DNA from: Spirochaetota bacterium
Lineage (GTDB): Bacteria; Spirochaetota; UBA4802; UBA5550
Length of the DNA: 64,000 nt
Assembly (NCBI GenBank): GCA_016933025.1
Contig: JAFGBT010000034.1
Coordinates: 1-64,000, forward strand
Direction: 5' to 3'
Every line of letters begins with the position of its first letter. The first letter of the stretch is position 1. The position numbers and the translations under genes are program-made. The notes beneath the pieces were generated by a model. The model did not search any database. It saw only the letters and a program-made list of their open reading frames with translations, and had not been told where the DNA came from. Positions 35,047-42,897 of this stretch are shown here, in pieces.

Positions 35047-36018
35047 CTATTTCTTCCCGGCGCCTTTTTTCTTCTCGCCCGTGTCCGCGGCCGTCTTCCT
35101 GAGGCGGTACTGGATGTCCTCCAGGAGCATGCGGTTGACAGACATCAGGTCGACGATAAGCGCCGCCAGCATGGACTGGAACCCCATCACGATGAGTATG
35201 CTCGCCAGGATGAGGGACTGTATGTGGCCGGTGCCGGCGCCGGTGATGAAATAATAGAGGAATCTGATGCCGATACCAACGCCGATCAGGAAGAGGGCGA
35301 CGCCGATCCCGATGAAGAAGCTGAACGGTTCGTAGACCGCGAATATTCTGAATATGGTGATCACCGAGCGCTTGATGTAGCTGGGTATGCTCTTGACGAG
35401 CCGGGAGGGCCGCAGGTCCTCATTGACGCGCACCGGCACCCATGTGATGGCCATGTTTTTCCGTCCCGCCTGGATGATCGTCTCCAGGGTGTAGGTATAG
35501 GCGTTGAAGACGTTCAGCTTCATCGCGGCGTCCCTGCTGATGGCCCGGAAGCCGCTTGGCGCGTCCGGGATGTCGGTGTTGCTCACGCGCCTCACCACGT
35601 AGCTCCCGAATTTCTGCAGCAGCTTCTTGATGATCGAAAAATGACGTATCTCCGCGATGGGCCGCGCACCGATCACGTAATCTGCCTTCCCGTCGAGAAT
35701 CGGCTGGATCAGCTTCGGTATGTCGCCGGCGTTGTATTGGTTGTCGGCGTCGGTGTTGACGATGATGTCGGCGCCAAGCGAGATGCAGGCGTCCATTCCC
35801 GCCTTGAAGCCCTCGGCGAGCCCGCGGTTCTTCTTAAACGACACGACATGGTCCACCCCGTGCCGCTTCGCCACCTCGACGGTCCTGTCCGTGCTTCCGT
35901 CGTCGATGACGAGCCATTCGATGGTATCGATGCCCGGAAGCCTCCTGGGGAGCTCCCGTAAAGCCGTCGGGAGCGTTTTTTCCTCGTTATAGCATGGGAT
36001 CTGTATGATGAGCTTCAT
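35047..36018 (-). CDS. GT2-family polyprenyl-phosphate glycosyltransferase (DPM/GtrB type)
   Basis: 323 residues. GT-A domain at 1-230 with IPCYNEEKTL, WLVIDDGSTD and NTDADNQY (the metal-binding DxD), then two C-terminal helices (about 245-265 and 280-305) and a basic tail. This is the dolichol-phosphate-mannose synthase/GtrB/ArnC plan: make polyprenyl-phosphate sugar on the cytoplasmic face for use by a GT-C enzyme after flipping. Neighbours are exactly a GT-C gene (15 bp upstream) and a flippase-like gene (2 bp downstream), completing the route. Confidence 0.92.
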   Translation of the reverse strand: MKLIIQIPCYNEEKTLPTALRELPRRLPGIDTIEWLVIDDGSTDRTVEVAKRHGVDHVVSFKKNRGLAEGFKAGMDACISLGADIIVNTDADNQYNAGDIPKLIQPILDGKADYVIGARPIAEIRHFSIIKKLLQKFGSYVVRRVSNTDIPDAPSGFRAISRDAAMKLNVFNAYTYTLETIIQAGRKNMAITWVPVRVNEDLRPSRLVKSIPSYIKRSVITIFRIFAVYEPFSFFIGIGVALFLIGVGIGIRFLYYFITGAGTGHIQSLILASILIVMGFQSMLAALIVDLMSVNRMLLEDIQYRLRKTAADTGEKKKGAGKK

Positions 36019-36033
36019 TGGAGAACCTCGGGG

Positions 36034-37737
36034 TTATGGTATAAATTTATATAGGTAGCTCGTTATTCCGCCCTTCGTCTGGAATGTTTCGATGAGCCGG
36101 AAATGCCCGGTCTTTTCGCCCTTGTCCCTGATCTCCCTGAAAATCCAGGCCCTGCGGTCTATGGCGTTCGGGTCCTTCACCTTCAGCCGCCTGATGTAAA
36201 AGTCGTCGACGAAGACGTAGGTCGTCTTCAGCTTTCTCAGCTCGGGGACAAGTTCCTCTATCGTGTTCCCGCGTATCAGAAACGATATGATGAATTTTTT
36301 ATCGCCGAAGCCGGAATAATACTTCGGAACGTTGGTCTCCGAGATCAGCATCCGGTCTCCGTCCACGGCATGGTCTTTGTACCAGAGCGAGACCTTCTTG
36401 AACTCGACCCGCGAGAGGCCGTGGTGATCAAGGGCCCTGACGCCGTAGTAGACCGACAGGTTAATGGCGATGCCGCACGCGAGGACAAGGAGCGCGGCGG
36501 TGATGATGTCCTTCTTGTCCTGACCGCCGATTATGATGGCGGCCGCAAGAGAGGAGAAGCCGAGGGCGAATATGAAATGGAGCGGCGTGTTGATCCGCGC
36601 GATCGCCCCGAGGGAAATGATGTATACGATCCCCCCGGCGCATATCAGCGCCGCACGGATGCCCGCCAGGGGCTTCGGCGAGAGCCGGGATGCGACGCGT
36701 CCGAGCCACGGGTATATGCCGCGGGATAGCCCGTAAAACAGGAAGAGGTTCAGTATCCACAAGACCGGCATGACGTACCGGTCCTTGGTGTTCTGGTAGA
36801 TCAGGTGGATCAGGAGGAAACCGGCGAAAAAGACGAATATCGGCGCGAACTCTCTCCTTTTTTCCCTGAATACGAGTACCGCCCCCCAGATGACCCCCGT
36901 CACCGTGACGATGCCGATGAGGGCGACGAAGGCGAGCATTGAGATTCTTGCCCACTGGTTTTCCGAGAACCAGGCATCGGTCGCCATCCACTGGAGGAAG
37001 CCTCCTGCCACCAGGAAACAGTCGATGATAAAGCGGTATATATTCGGGCCCCGGTGCGCGATCTCGCTCACGTAGGTCTGCCCCCGGGTGTTGATGATGC
37101 TGAGGGCGAGCCACGCCGCAACGCCGGTCGTGGCGCATGCGCCCAGTACGAGCGCCGGGATCCTTTTTTTTCGGTAAAAAAAATCGCGGAACATCACGGC
37201 CGGGACGATGAATACTGAGTCCCATTTGGTTATCGCGGTGAGAAACGCGGCAGCGTATGAGAATTTTGATTCGCGCAGCGACAGGTAGAGAGAGAGCAGG
37301 ATCAGGAGCGACAGCACCATCTCGAGTTCGGAGTTGATCGCCATGTAGACGGTGTACACGTTCACGCCGAGAAAGAGAAGGGAGGCCGGGGCTGCCTGTC
37401 CCGGAAGGAACCGACGGTACATGATGAAGGCGAGTATGAGGTACGGAACCAGCAGCGCCATGTTTAAAATGATGGCCGTCAGGTATACGGGGTCCCCCGA
37501 AGTCGACGGGTTCAGGCGGGTCAGGAACGAAAGGAGCAGGGGGTAGAGCGGAAGGAATTTGTAACTGCTCCCCGGGAAATCGCCCTGCATGTACTCGATC
37601 ACCGGTCCTCGGATGTTCCCGATGTAATCGCCGGTGGGGGTCTCAAAGTAGTTGAAATAAAATACGCCATACCCGATTGCGACGGCGAGTATCGCCGCCG
37701 TGAGTATGCGTCCTGCCGTAAGATCTTTGTAATTCAT
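36034..37737 (-). CDS. GT-C-type membrane glycosyltransferase, second
   Basis: 567 residues with about twelve predicted helices. The first periplasmic loop has ETPTGDYIGN, where GT-C enzymes carry their acidic catalytic residue, followed by FLPLYPLLLSFLTRLNPS as in mannosyl- or glucosyltransferases. A soluble C-terminal domain of about 110 residues follows the last helix. It would use the polyprenyl-phosphate sugar made by the adjacent GT2 enzyme. First gene of this operon; bases 37738-37897 upstream hold no other gene. Confidence 0.82.
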   Translation of the reverse strand: MNYKDLTAGRILTAAILAVAIGYGVFYFNYFETPTGDYIGNIRGPVIEYMQGDFPGSSYKFLPLYPLLLSFLTRLNPSTSGDPVYLTAIILNMALLVPYLILAFIMYRRFLPGQAAPASLLFLGVNVYTVYMAINSELEMVLSLLILLSLYLSLRESKFSYAAAFLTAITKWDSVFIVPAVMFRDFFYRKKRIPALVLGACATTGVAAWLALSIINTRGQTYVSEIAHRGPNIYRFIIDCFLVAGGFLQWMATDAWFSENQWARISMLAFVALIGIVTVTGVIWGAVLVFREKRREFAPIFVFFAGFLLIHLIYQNTKDRYVMPVLWILNLFLFYGLSRGIYPWLGRVASRLSPKPLAGIRAALICAGGIVYIISLGAIARINTPLHFIFALGFSSLAAAIIIGGQDKKDIITAALLVLACGIAINLSVYYGVRALDHHGLSRVEFKKVSLWYKDHAVDGDRMLISETNVPKYYSGFGDKKFIISFLIRGNTIEELVPELRKLKTTYVFVDDFYIRRLKVKDPNAIDRRAWIFREIRDKGEKTGHFRLIETFQTKGGITSYLYKFIP

Positions 37738-37897
37738 GCCTCAAACCCTATGAAGTCGGCGGTCCGTTCATTACGGATGATGACGCTCTCGGGGCAGGGA
37801 TGTCAAGATACTTTGCGGGCCAGCGGCCGGAAATTTTCATTATAGATAGCGCCGTTCCCTCACGCTGCAGGAGCGGAGCCGTGCCGCCTCATTGTCA

Positions 37898-37926
37898 TTG
37901 ACAACCGACGGGACCGTGGGTATATT
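37898..37926 (+). promoter_or_regulatory. strong sigma-70-like promoter of the CULT gene
   Basis: TTGACA (37898-37903), 17-base spacer, TATATT (37921-37926). The expected transcription start is near 37933, which coincides with an in-frame ATG there. That would give either a leaderless mRNA or, with the downstream GTG at 38023, a leader of about 90 nt. Confidence 0.7.
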
Positions 37927-38022
37927 ATTCCCATGGAATGTCACGGGGGAGAAGTCCGGGGCGCGGCTCCCTGTGCGCCCGTTCCCGTCCACGCCCTCCA
38001 GCAGGTTGAGGAGCGGCCCGGG

Positions 38023-38376
38023 GTGGAAGCCGGCCTCAAGGAACGGGAGGGTGACGAACCGGAGGATGAGAAAAAGTACATTCTCTGCAGGTTTTGCAGA
38101 AATGCCGTTACGTCGGATGATTTGAGGATCGAGATGGACGGCTCTCACGAACACTCATTCATGAACCCCGCCGGCATTGTATTCCGTATAGGCTGCTTTT
38201 CCATGGCCGGGGGATGCCTCATCATGGGGATACCCACCACCGAATATACCTGGTTTCCCGGGTTCGCCTGGTGCTACGTCGTCTGCTCAAGCTGTCTCAC
38301 GCACCTTGGCTGGCACTATCGGTCGGGGGCGACCGGTTTTTTCGGGCTCATTCTTGACCGGCTGGCAGTCCAGTGA
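38023..38376 (+). CDS. bacterial CULT-domain (cereblon thalidomide-binding-type) protein
   Basis: 117 residues from the GTG at 38023, chosen because GAGGAG lies nine bases upstream; an in-frame ATG at 37933 would add 30 weakly coherent residues. The whole protein is one CULT domain, a zinc-binding beta-tent. Counting from the GTG, zinc ligands are CRFC (Cys22, Cys25) and CSSC (Cys88, Cys91). NPAGIVFRI and the segment TWFPGFAW then HLGW supply the three tryptophans (77, 83, 97) that form the aromatic cage of human cereblon (Trp380, 386, 400), and GFFGLILDRL matches its last strand. His378 of human cereblon corresponds to Tyr75. In animals the domain recognises C-terminal cyclic imides on proteins. 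Single-domain bacterial relatives are known but of unknown role. Confidence 0.88.
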   Translation: MEAGLKEREGDEPEDEKKYILCRFCRNAVTSDDLRIEMDGSHEHSFMNPAGIVFRIGCFSMAGGCLIMGIPTTEYTWFPGFAWCYVVCSSCLTHLGWHYRSGATGFFGLILDRLAVQ

Positions 38377-38377
38377 G

Positions 38378-39358
38378 TCAGTCGGATATATGCATGATGA
38401 TCCGCACCTGTTCCGGGCCGGGGAGAGGGGCGGGAGCATCTTGACGGACGTTCCAGCCGCCCCTGAGTTTTTCGACAAAACCAGCATAGCTTTTCGCGGG
38501 GATTTCAACTATCACCTGCACGCAGGATCCTGACCGGTCATCGCACGTTTTCCGGATGACCCTGCCGTTTATTGAATTGACGATGGCGGCAATCTCATCG
38601 GCGTCGCGGCGTACGCCTGCTGATGGAGCGGTAGCCGATGATTTTTGTGCTCCCGCTCTGTCCGGCTCCATAACGGTTTCTTCGGCCCGCTTGAGCTTTT
38701 TGAGCGGGTAGGAGTAGCGGGACGAAAAGTCGTCGCCGGCATTGCTGTTCCGGGCCAGGTAGAGGGTGACCTGCGCCGGTTCGCCGGGGGCTTCCGTGAC
38801 GCCGGAGGACGTTACTCGTGCGGCGGGCTCGCCTTCGGGGAGGGCGGGGCTTTCAGCCACCTTGTGTTCAGCCGGCGCGGCCCGCTGATGTGATACCGCG
38901 GCTTTTTCCCTGGCCGCGGATGGAGCGGCGTCCTCATCCTTCGCGAGCCCGGTACGGGATGTATCGCTTGTTTCCTCGGCGGCGACGGAGGGTATAGAGT
39001 CATCATATACCGCAACAGGGGCCTCGAACGGCCTGAACAGAAGCAGTCCGGTTATTCCGAGGGCGGCGAGCGCCGCCGCTTCAAGCGGAATTTTTATCAG
39101 GGGCGGGAAGAATAATTTCCTGATTGTCGCATTTCGTCCTGGCGCGTCGATGCGGCGATGGATCGACTCGAGGAAATCATCGGGCGGTTTCAACGACGGG
39201 AAGGAGGCGGTTTCCTTTCTGTATTTTTTCAGGAAGCGCGCCTCTTCGCGGCAGGCCGGGCACTGCCCCAGGTGGCCCTTAACCATCTCGCTCTCCTCAG
39301 GGGAAAGGAGGCCGTCCAGGTAATCGGGAAGAAGATCGACGATCCTGTCGCATTTCAT
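38378..39358 (-). CDS. anti-sigma factor with zinc-finger (zf-HC2) domain
   Basis: 326 residues. The N-terminal 45 residues form an anti-sigma zinc domain with HLGQCPAC (His29, Cys33, Cys36). A membrane helix lies near 92-110 (LEAAALAALGITGLLLF), followed by a Pro/Ala-rich stretch (120-230) and a small C-terminal domain (235-326) with paired Cys (TCDD..GSC) that would be extracytoplasmic. It holds the sigma factor at the membrane until a signal arrives. It begins at the base after the sigma gene stop, and its own stop is one base from the CULT gene stop in convergent orientation. Confidence 0.9.
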   Translation of the reverse strand: MKCDRIVDLLPDYLDGLLSPEESEMVKGHLGQCPACREEARFLKKYRKETASFPSLKPPDDFLESIHRRIDAPGRNATIRKLFFPPLIKIPLEAAALAALGITGLLLFRPFEAPVAVYDDSIPSVAAEETSDTSRTGLAKDEDAAPSAAREKAAVSHQRAAPAEHKVAESPALPEGEPAARVTSSGVTEAPGEPAQVTLYLARNSNAGDDFSSRYSYPLKKLKRAEETVMEPDRAGAQKSSATAPSAGVRRDADEIAAIVNSINGRVIRKTCDDRSGSCVQVIVEIPAKSYAGFVEKLRGGWNVRQDAPAPLPGPEQVRIIMHISD

Positions 39359-39961
39359 TTAAAGCACCTCCCGCAGGGATTCTCTCAGGAGATGGCGCGC
39401 CCGCGCGAGCCGTGACTTTACGGTGCCGAGGTTCACGCCTGTTATTTCCGATATCTCCTCGTACGCTTTCCCCTCTAAGTCCCTCAGCACCACGAGGACC
39501 CTGAGGATCTCCGGGAGTGTTTCGATGGCCCGGTGAATCATGCGGACTTCCTCCCTTTTTTCAAAAACCTCGGCCGGATTGAAGGTGCAGTCCTGTATCT
39601 CAAACGGGTCGCTCCCGGCTTCAGCCGGGCTGTCGATGCGAACCGTCCGTTTTTTTGCACGGCTTTCAGAAGATGATATCCTGTTCCTGCATGTATTGAC
39701 GGCAATTCGATAGAGCCAGGTTGAGAAGCTCGATTGAAATCTGAATTTTTTCAAGTTGTTATACACTTTGATGAATGTCTCCTGGGCGCAGTCGCCGGCA
39801 TCGTCATAGTCGCTGGTGATCCGATAGCAGAGATTAAATATCATGTTTTGATACCTGATCACCAGGAGATCGAAGGCCCCGGTATCGCCGTCGAGGAAAC
39901 GCCGGATCAACGCGTCATCGTCCTGCCCGGTCTTGACTGTTTGTTTGCCGTTCCTGTTCAT
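39359..39961 (-). CDS. ECF-type RNA polymerase sigma factor
   Basis: 200 residues. Region 2 has ALIRRFLDGDTGAFDLLVIRY and DAGDCAQETFIKVYNNLKKF; region 4 has LPEILRVLVVLRDLEGKAYEEIS and GTVKSRLARARHLLRESL with its helix-turn-helix. The extra segment around 105-130 is the usual linker. ECF sigmas direct RNA polymerase to stress or envelope regulons, and membership of a two-gene unit with a membrane anti-sigma is typical. Targets are unknown; I saw no clear GGAAC-type ECF promoter in the window. Confidence 0.95.
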   Translation of the reverse strand: MNRNGKQTVKTGQDDDALIRRFLDGDTGAFDLLVIRYQNMIFNLCYRITSDYDDAGDCAQETFIKVYNNLKKFRFQSSFSTWLYRIAVNTCRNRISSSESRAKKRTVRIDSPAEAGSDPFEIQDCTFNPAEVFEKREEVRMIHRAIETLPEILRVLVVLRDLEGKAYEEISEITGVNLGTVKSRLARARHLLRESLREVL

Positions 39962-40218
39962 TAGACGTGATTTATTGAAGAAAAGATCTGCATTAATGGG
40001 CGTTATAACTACATTTATAATTTATTCAGTCAGTCAATACTAATTTTTCATTCGGATTATTGTTCCTGAATTACGGAAGCATGATCGGAGAATAGGATGC
40101 GAATACCATCCTTCGACAGGCTTTGAATTATATTTTATATATACAATATAATATATATAAAATGTGTTTATATATATATTAAATATAATTTGGAATATGT
40201 AAAAAAACTTATTTTGAA

Positions 40219-40232
40219 CCCACCTAGGTGGG
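40219..40232. promoter_or_regulatory. perfect palindrome next to the LruC promoter
   Basis: CCCACCTAGGTGGG is an exact 14-base palindrome ending eight bases before the -35 box at 40241, in a strongly AT-rich setting. It is followed by ATTTTTG and so could also fold as a five-pair hairpin with a CTAG loop, a weak terminator; no gene on the + strand lies upstream, which favours an operator for a dimeric regulator. Confidence 0.5.
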
Positions 40233-40240
40233 ATTTTTGT

Positions 40241-40269
40241 TTGACACTTTTAATTTTATATTGTATTAT
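40241..40269 (+). promoter_or_regulatory. sigma-70 promoter of the LruC-domain gene
   Basis: TTGACA (40241-40246), 17-base spacer, TATTAT (40264-40269). The predicted leader is about 127 nt to the ATG at 40403. Confidence 0.7.
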
Positions 40270-40402
40270 TATGGAGAACATGTATAATTAATATTGATAA
40301 TATCATTTTTGTTTTTAATGATATTCTTTAATTGAATTGTTTTTTGTATATATATAAAAGAAACGCAGAATCAGAATAATCGGGAAGAGAATAACAATCC
40401 AG

Positions 40403-41683
40403 ATGAAAAAAATTAGCTTGTTGTTGCTTATCGTCTTCACGTCACTATTGTTCTCGTGCGATGAAGACGATGACAAGGCGCTGTGGTGGGGCCGCAAGGC
40501 GAATACGACTGCGCCGGCAGACGTTGTCAACGACGAGGCCGACACCGAGGAATTCCGTTACCAGACCGTCCACGATGTAACCTTTGACCTTCAGATTTAC
40601 GATGCAGAGAATAAGGCTCTGTCGCAGGCGGTGATTCGCGTAACAACAGAGCAGGGCGATATAACCACAGCCGTTACGACTGATAATGGCACGGCATCAT
40701 TCAAGATCTCTATCGGCATCGCGATCGAGACCGTATCTCTCATCATAGAACACCCTGCCTGCGTGACAAAGACCGTTGAAATCGAGAGTATCCAGAGCGT
40801 GTCGGTCGTGAATCGCACAATTTTCCTTGAGCTAAAGGATGAGGCGGAAAGCAAGACGGACAGGGACGGTGACGGCGTGCCGGATGACGCGGACGAGTTC
40901 CCAGACGATCCCTTCCTGATCGGTTCGGTCATCGGCGAGTACACCGTAGCGTATGAAGACCTATGGCCGAACAAGGGCGACGCGGATTTCAACGACCTGG
41001 TGGTCAGGCTGAACATCCAGGAGTTCATTGACAACAACAACATGGTCAGCAAGATCATCATCACATCCAGGTTGCTGGCCGCCGGAGCGGGCTACAAGAA
41101 CCAGCTCTGGATTGGAATACTCGATAAGGATTATCAGCTGATCTTCAACCCGAAGCAGGACCTCAACGGAAAGTGGAACACCAGACCGAAAGACACGTAC
41201 GTGGAAGGCCCGGTCCATACCCTCGAGGTTGTCCTTGATCCGCCGGTTGCGCGCGATCTTATGGACTCCATGCCCTATGACCCGTATATAAAATGCAACG
41301 GGAACGACAAGAACCAGGTGCATCTTTCCTTTGTGAAGACCAAGTTCAAGGACAAGGTGCTCGACAGCGATAATTTCCCGTGGGCGGTCCTTGTTCCCGC
41401 TGACTGGGCATGGCCGTATGAAGGCGAAAGCATTTTCAGCGCATACCCGGAGTTCAAGCCGTGGTATGAGTCAAAAGGAGCGGCGTACAGGGACTGGTAC
41501 CTCCATCCGGAGGTTGACAAGGTGTACAAGATGTCAGCGGGCACGGCTCTCACGGCGTATCTCATGAAGGTGTCGACGAGCCTTAATACCGGGATCGTGT
41601 TGGCGATTCTGACCGTCATGCTCCTGGTAATCGTGGGAATTAATTTCTGGAGAAGGCGGCAGCCCGGCTCGCAGTCTCATTAA
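40403..41683 (+). CDS. LruC-domain lipoprotein
   Basis: 426 residues. Signal peptide with lipobox ending LLFSC. Residues 60-150 form a carboxypeptidase-regulatory/Ig-like domain (VTFDLQIYDAENKALSQAV). Residues 155-170 carry a Ca-binding TDRDGDGVPDDADEFPDDP loop, followed by the LruC domain with YEDLWPNKGDADFNDLVV. The family is named from a Leptospira recurrent-uveitis antigen. Unusually, the C-terminus is one membrane helix (GIVLAILTVMLLVIVGINF) with a RRR stop signal, so the protein may be held at both ends or sorted from the tail. It has its own promoter and a perfect palindrome upstream, and a strong terminator behind. Confidence 0.85.
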   Translation: MKKISLLLLIVFTSLLFSCDEDDDKALWWGRKANTTAPADVVNDEADTEEFRYQTVHDVTFDLQIYDAENKALSQAVIRVTTEQGDITTAVTTDNGTASFKISIGIAIETVSLIIEHPACVTKTVEIESIQSVSVVNRTIFLELKDEAESKTDRDGDGVPDDADEFPDDPFLIGSVIGEYTVAYEDLWPNKGDADFNDLVVRLNIQEFIDNNNMVSKIIITSRLLAAGAGYKNQLWIGILDKDYQLIFNPKQDLNGKWNTRPKDTYVEGPVHTLEVVLDPPVARDLMDSMPYDPYIKCNGNDKNQVHLSFVKTKFKDKVLDSDNFPWAVLVPADWAWPYEGESIFSAYPEFKPWYESKGAAYRDWYLHPEVDKVYKMSAGTALTAYLMKVSTSLNTGIVLAILTVMLLVIVGINFWRRRQPGSQSH

Positions 41684-41737
41684 TACAATTGCAGTTTAAC
41701 GGTTGATAACCGATTTAAACCCTCCATATCCTTTTCC

Positions 41738-41781
41738 CCTCCCTGAAGATGCCCTAAACATCTTCAGGGAGGAACCTTTTT
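41738..41781 (+). terminator. strong intrinsic terminator after the LruC gene
   Basis: CCTCCCTGAAGATG (41738-41751), loop CCCTAAA, CATCTTCAGGGAGG (41759-41772), then AACC and five T. A perfect 14-pair stem. Confidence 0.9.
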
Positions 41782-41945
41782 AATTTCAATTTCACTATCG
41801 CGGCGGTATCCCGTTTAATAATGGCAGTGTAATCTGTGCGCGAGGAGACGGGGGCGTCACGGCCGATTTATAATTTACCGTTTGTTAAAATATTTCCACC
41901 CCGCCGGCCCCTTATCATAAATATCAGTAAATTATAGACTTTCTC

Positions 41946-41974
41946 TTGACTTTTTGATGTAAGGTGACTATTCT
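41946..41974 (+). promoter_or_regulatory. sigma-70 promoter of an orphan small unit
   Basis: TTGACT (41946-41951), 17-base spacer, TATTCT (41969-41974). The start is expected near 41981. No long gene follows before a strong terminator. Confidence 0.6.
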
Positions 41975-42021
41975 TTGTTGATATAAAGAGAGAATCCAAT
42001 ACTTGGAAGGGAAATTCACGA

Positions 42022-42054
42022 ATGGTGATGGCTGAATATTCTCTTCGTGACTGA
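42022..42054 (+). CDS. possible leader peptide, 10 residues
   Basis: ATG at 42022, product MVMAEYSLRD, with GGAAGGGA (42005-42012) nine bases before the start. The stop is five bases from the terminator stem, the layout of an attenuator leader. There is no run of one amino acid to suggest which metabolite or tRNA is sensed. Too short to be sure it is translated. Confidence 0.3.
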   Translation: MVMAEYSLRD

Positions 42055-42059
42055 CGGAT

Positions 42060-42108
42060 AAAACTGCTTTTTTTCATTATGATACATAGTGAGGAAAGCA
42101 GTTTTTTT
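42060..42108 (+). terminator. intrinsic terminator of the orphan unit
   Basis: AAAACTGCTTT (42060-42070) pairs with AAAGCAGTTTT (42095-42105), seven T follow from 42102. Inside, TCATTATG and CATAGTGA extend the stem. Confidence 0.85.
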
Positions 42109-42307
42109 AAATATCCGTGTCTTTACCCGACGTATATAATACGTTGAAGTGAAACGGGGTACAAGAAGTACGACTGCTTCTACCATATTCCTGAACAGGC
42201 TGTCTTATACAGTATTTTGATTATTTGCCGGTGCTGTCGTGAAGATCGCGACGGGTAATGCTTCCATCGATGTGCATGCCTCTGCCGGTAATGTTACGGG
42301 GTGATAC

Positions 42308-42754
42308 GTGATAGTTGTTCTTTTATTCATCATATTATTCGTCTCCATCGCGTTCCACATATCATATCTCACTAAGTATATTCAGACACGGGAGCAGCAG
42401 TATCTTCAGCGTTATGTTGTCACGACCGTCGGCAATGTTGTTCTTTCGGGCGCCCTGATTTTTGTGGCGCTGTACCAGCCCGAGGAAATTCAGAAAATCA
42501 AGTTTCCACTCCTGATGTGGATTATCATGGGCTTTATCATGGTGAGCACCCTCATGGCGCAGGTGACGATTTTCCGGCGCGTGTATACGAGATCAAAATT
42601 GCCCGAGCATTATCATTATAACTTTTTCGGGAAGAAGGTTTTACACGCGACGGTGCTTAAGATGCCGGAAGTCGTGCTGTTTTTCGCGACGATCCCGGCC
42701 TTCCTGCTGGCCGGAGCGTATTTTATCGCGAAATTGATACGGTTTTTTCTTTGA
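42308..42754 (+). CDS. small four-helix membrane protein, unknown
   Basis: 148 residues from a GTG at 42308 (GGGG lies about nine bases before it). Four hydrophobic helices near 2-20, 38-58, 67-88 and 120-146, with a charged loop RVYTRSKLPEHYHYNFFGKK between the third and fourth. No known motif. It stands alone between the orphan small unit and the cysteine-pair protein gene; bases 42109-42307 before it include TATAAT at 42135-42140 with no good -35 partner. Possibly controlled by the leader unit just upstream. Confidence 0.6.
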   Translation: MIVVLLFIILFVSIAFHISYLTKYIQTREQQYLQRYVVTTVGNVVLSGALIFVALYQPEEIQKIKFPLLMWIIMGFIMVSTLMAQVTIFRRVYTRSKLPEHYHYNFFGKKVLHATVLKMPEVVLFFATIPAFLLAGAYFIAKLIRFFL

Positions 42755-42844
42755 TGCGTTATACAGAAAAAATCGGCCATGTATAAAATATTTTAAAAAA
42801 TATTTGTGGAAATTTTATCCCGATCTGAGTATTATGTATCAATA

Positions 42845-42858
42845 CGGTTATATAACCG
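42845..42858. promoter_or_regulatory. perfect palindrome before the cysteine-pair gene
   Basis: CGGTTATATAACCG, 14 bases, ends 40 bp before the ATG at 42898 and overlaps a TATATA that could be a -10 region. Candidate operator. Exact palindromes of this size are expected by chance a few times in 64 kb. Confidence 0.3.
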
Positions 42859-42897
42859 GATAACTAATGAGTCATTTCAGGAGGGGAGGAAGATTTC

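Larger units (their letters stand above)
39962..40402. other. AT-rich divergent intergenic region
   Basis: 441 bp between the sigma gene (-) and the LruC lipoprotein gene (+). It contains a long ATATATAA-type AT tract near 40130-40195, the palindrome and promoter given separately, and possible -35 TTGACT (-) near 40040 for the sigma gene without a clear -10. No gene seen. Confidence 0.6.
41981..42108 (+). ncRNA. candidate small RNA or attenuator leader
   Basis: About 128 nt bounded by the promoter at 41946-41974 and a strong terminator at 42060-42108. Within it TTCACGA (42015-42021) can pair with TCGTGA (42045-42050), and GAGAGAAT near 41989 with ATTCTCTT near 42038, giving mutually exclusive folds, and a ten-codon frame with a ribosome site (42022-42054) ends five bases before the terminator stem. 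Either a small RNA, or a leader controlling the membrane-protein gene at 42308 by premature termination. I recognise no known family. Confidence 0.45.

Noticed and set aside
37933..38022. N-terminal 30 residues of the CULT frame as firm coding sequence
   Set aside because: Possible but poorly supported; the ribosome site and conserved domain favour the GTG at 38023.
40130..40200. TATATA repeats as a CRISPR-like or origin-like array
   Set aside because: Simple AT tract with no spaced repeats, DnaA-box cluster or neighbouring replication gene.
41868..42077. 69-residue frame on the minus strand over the orphan unit
   Set aside because: It reads across the promoter and into the terminator stem of the + strand unit; composition is not gene-like.
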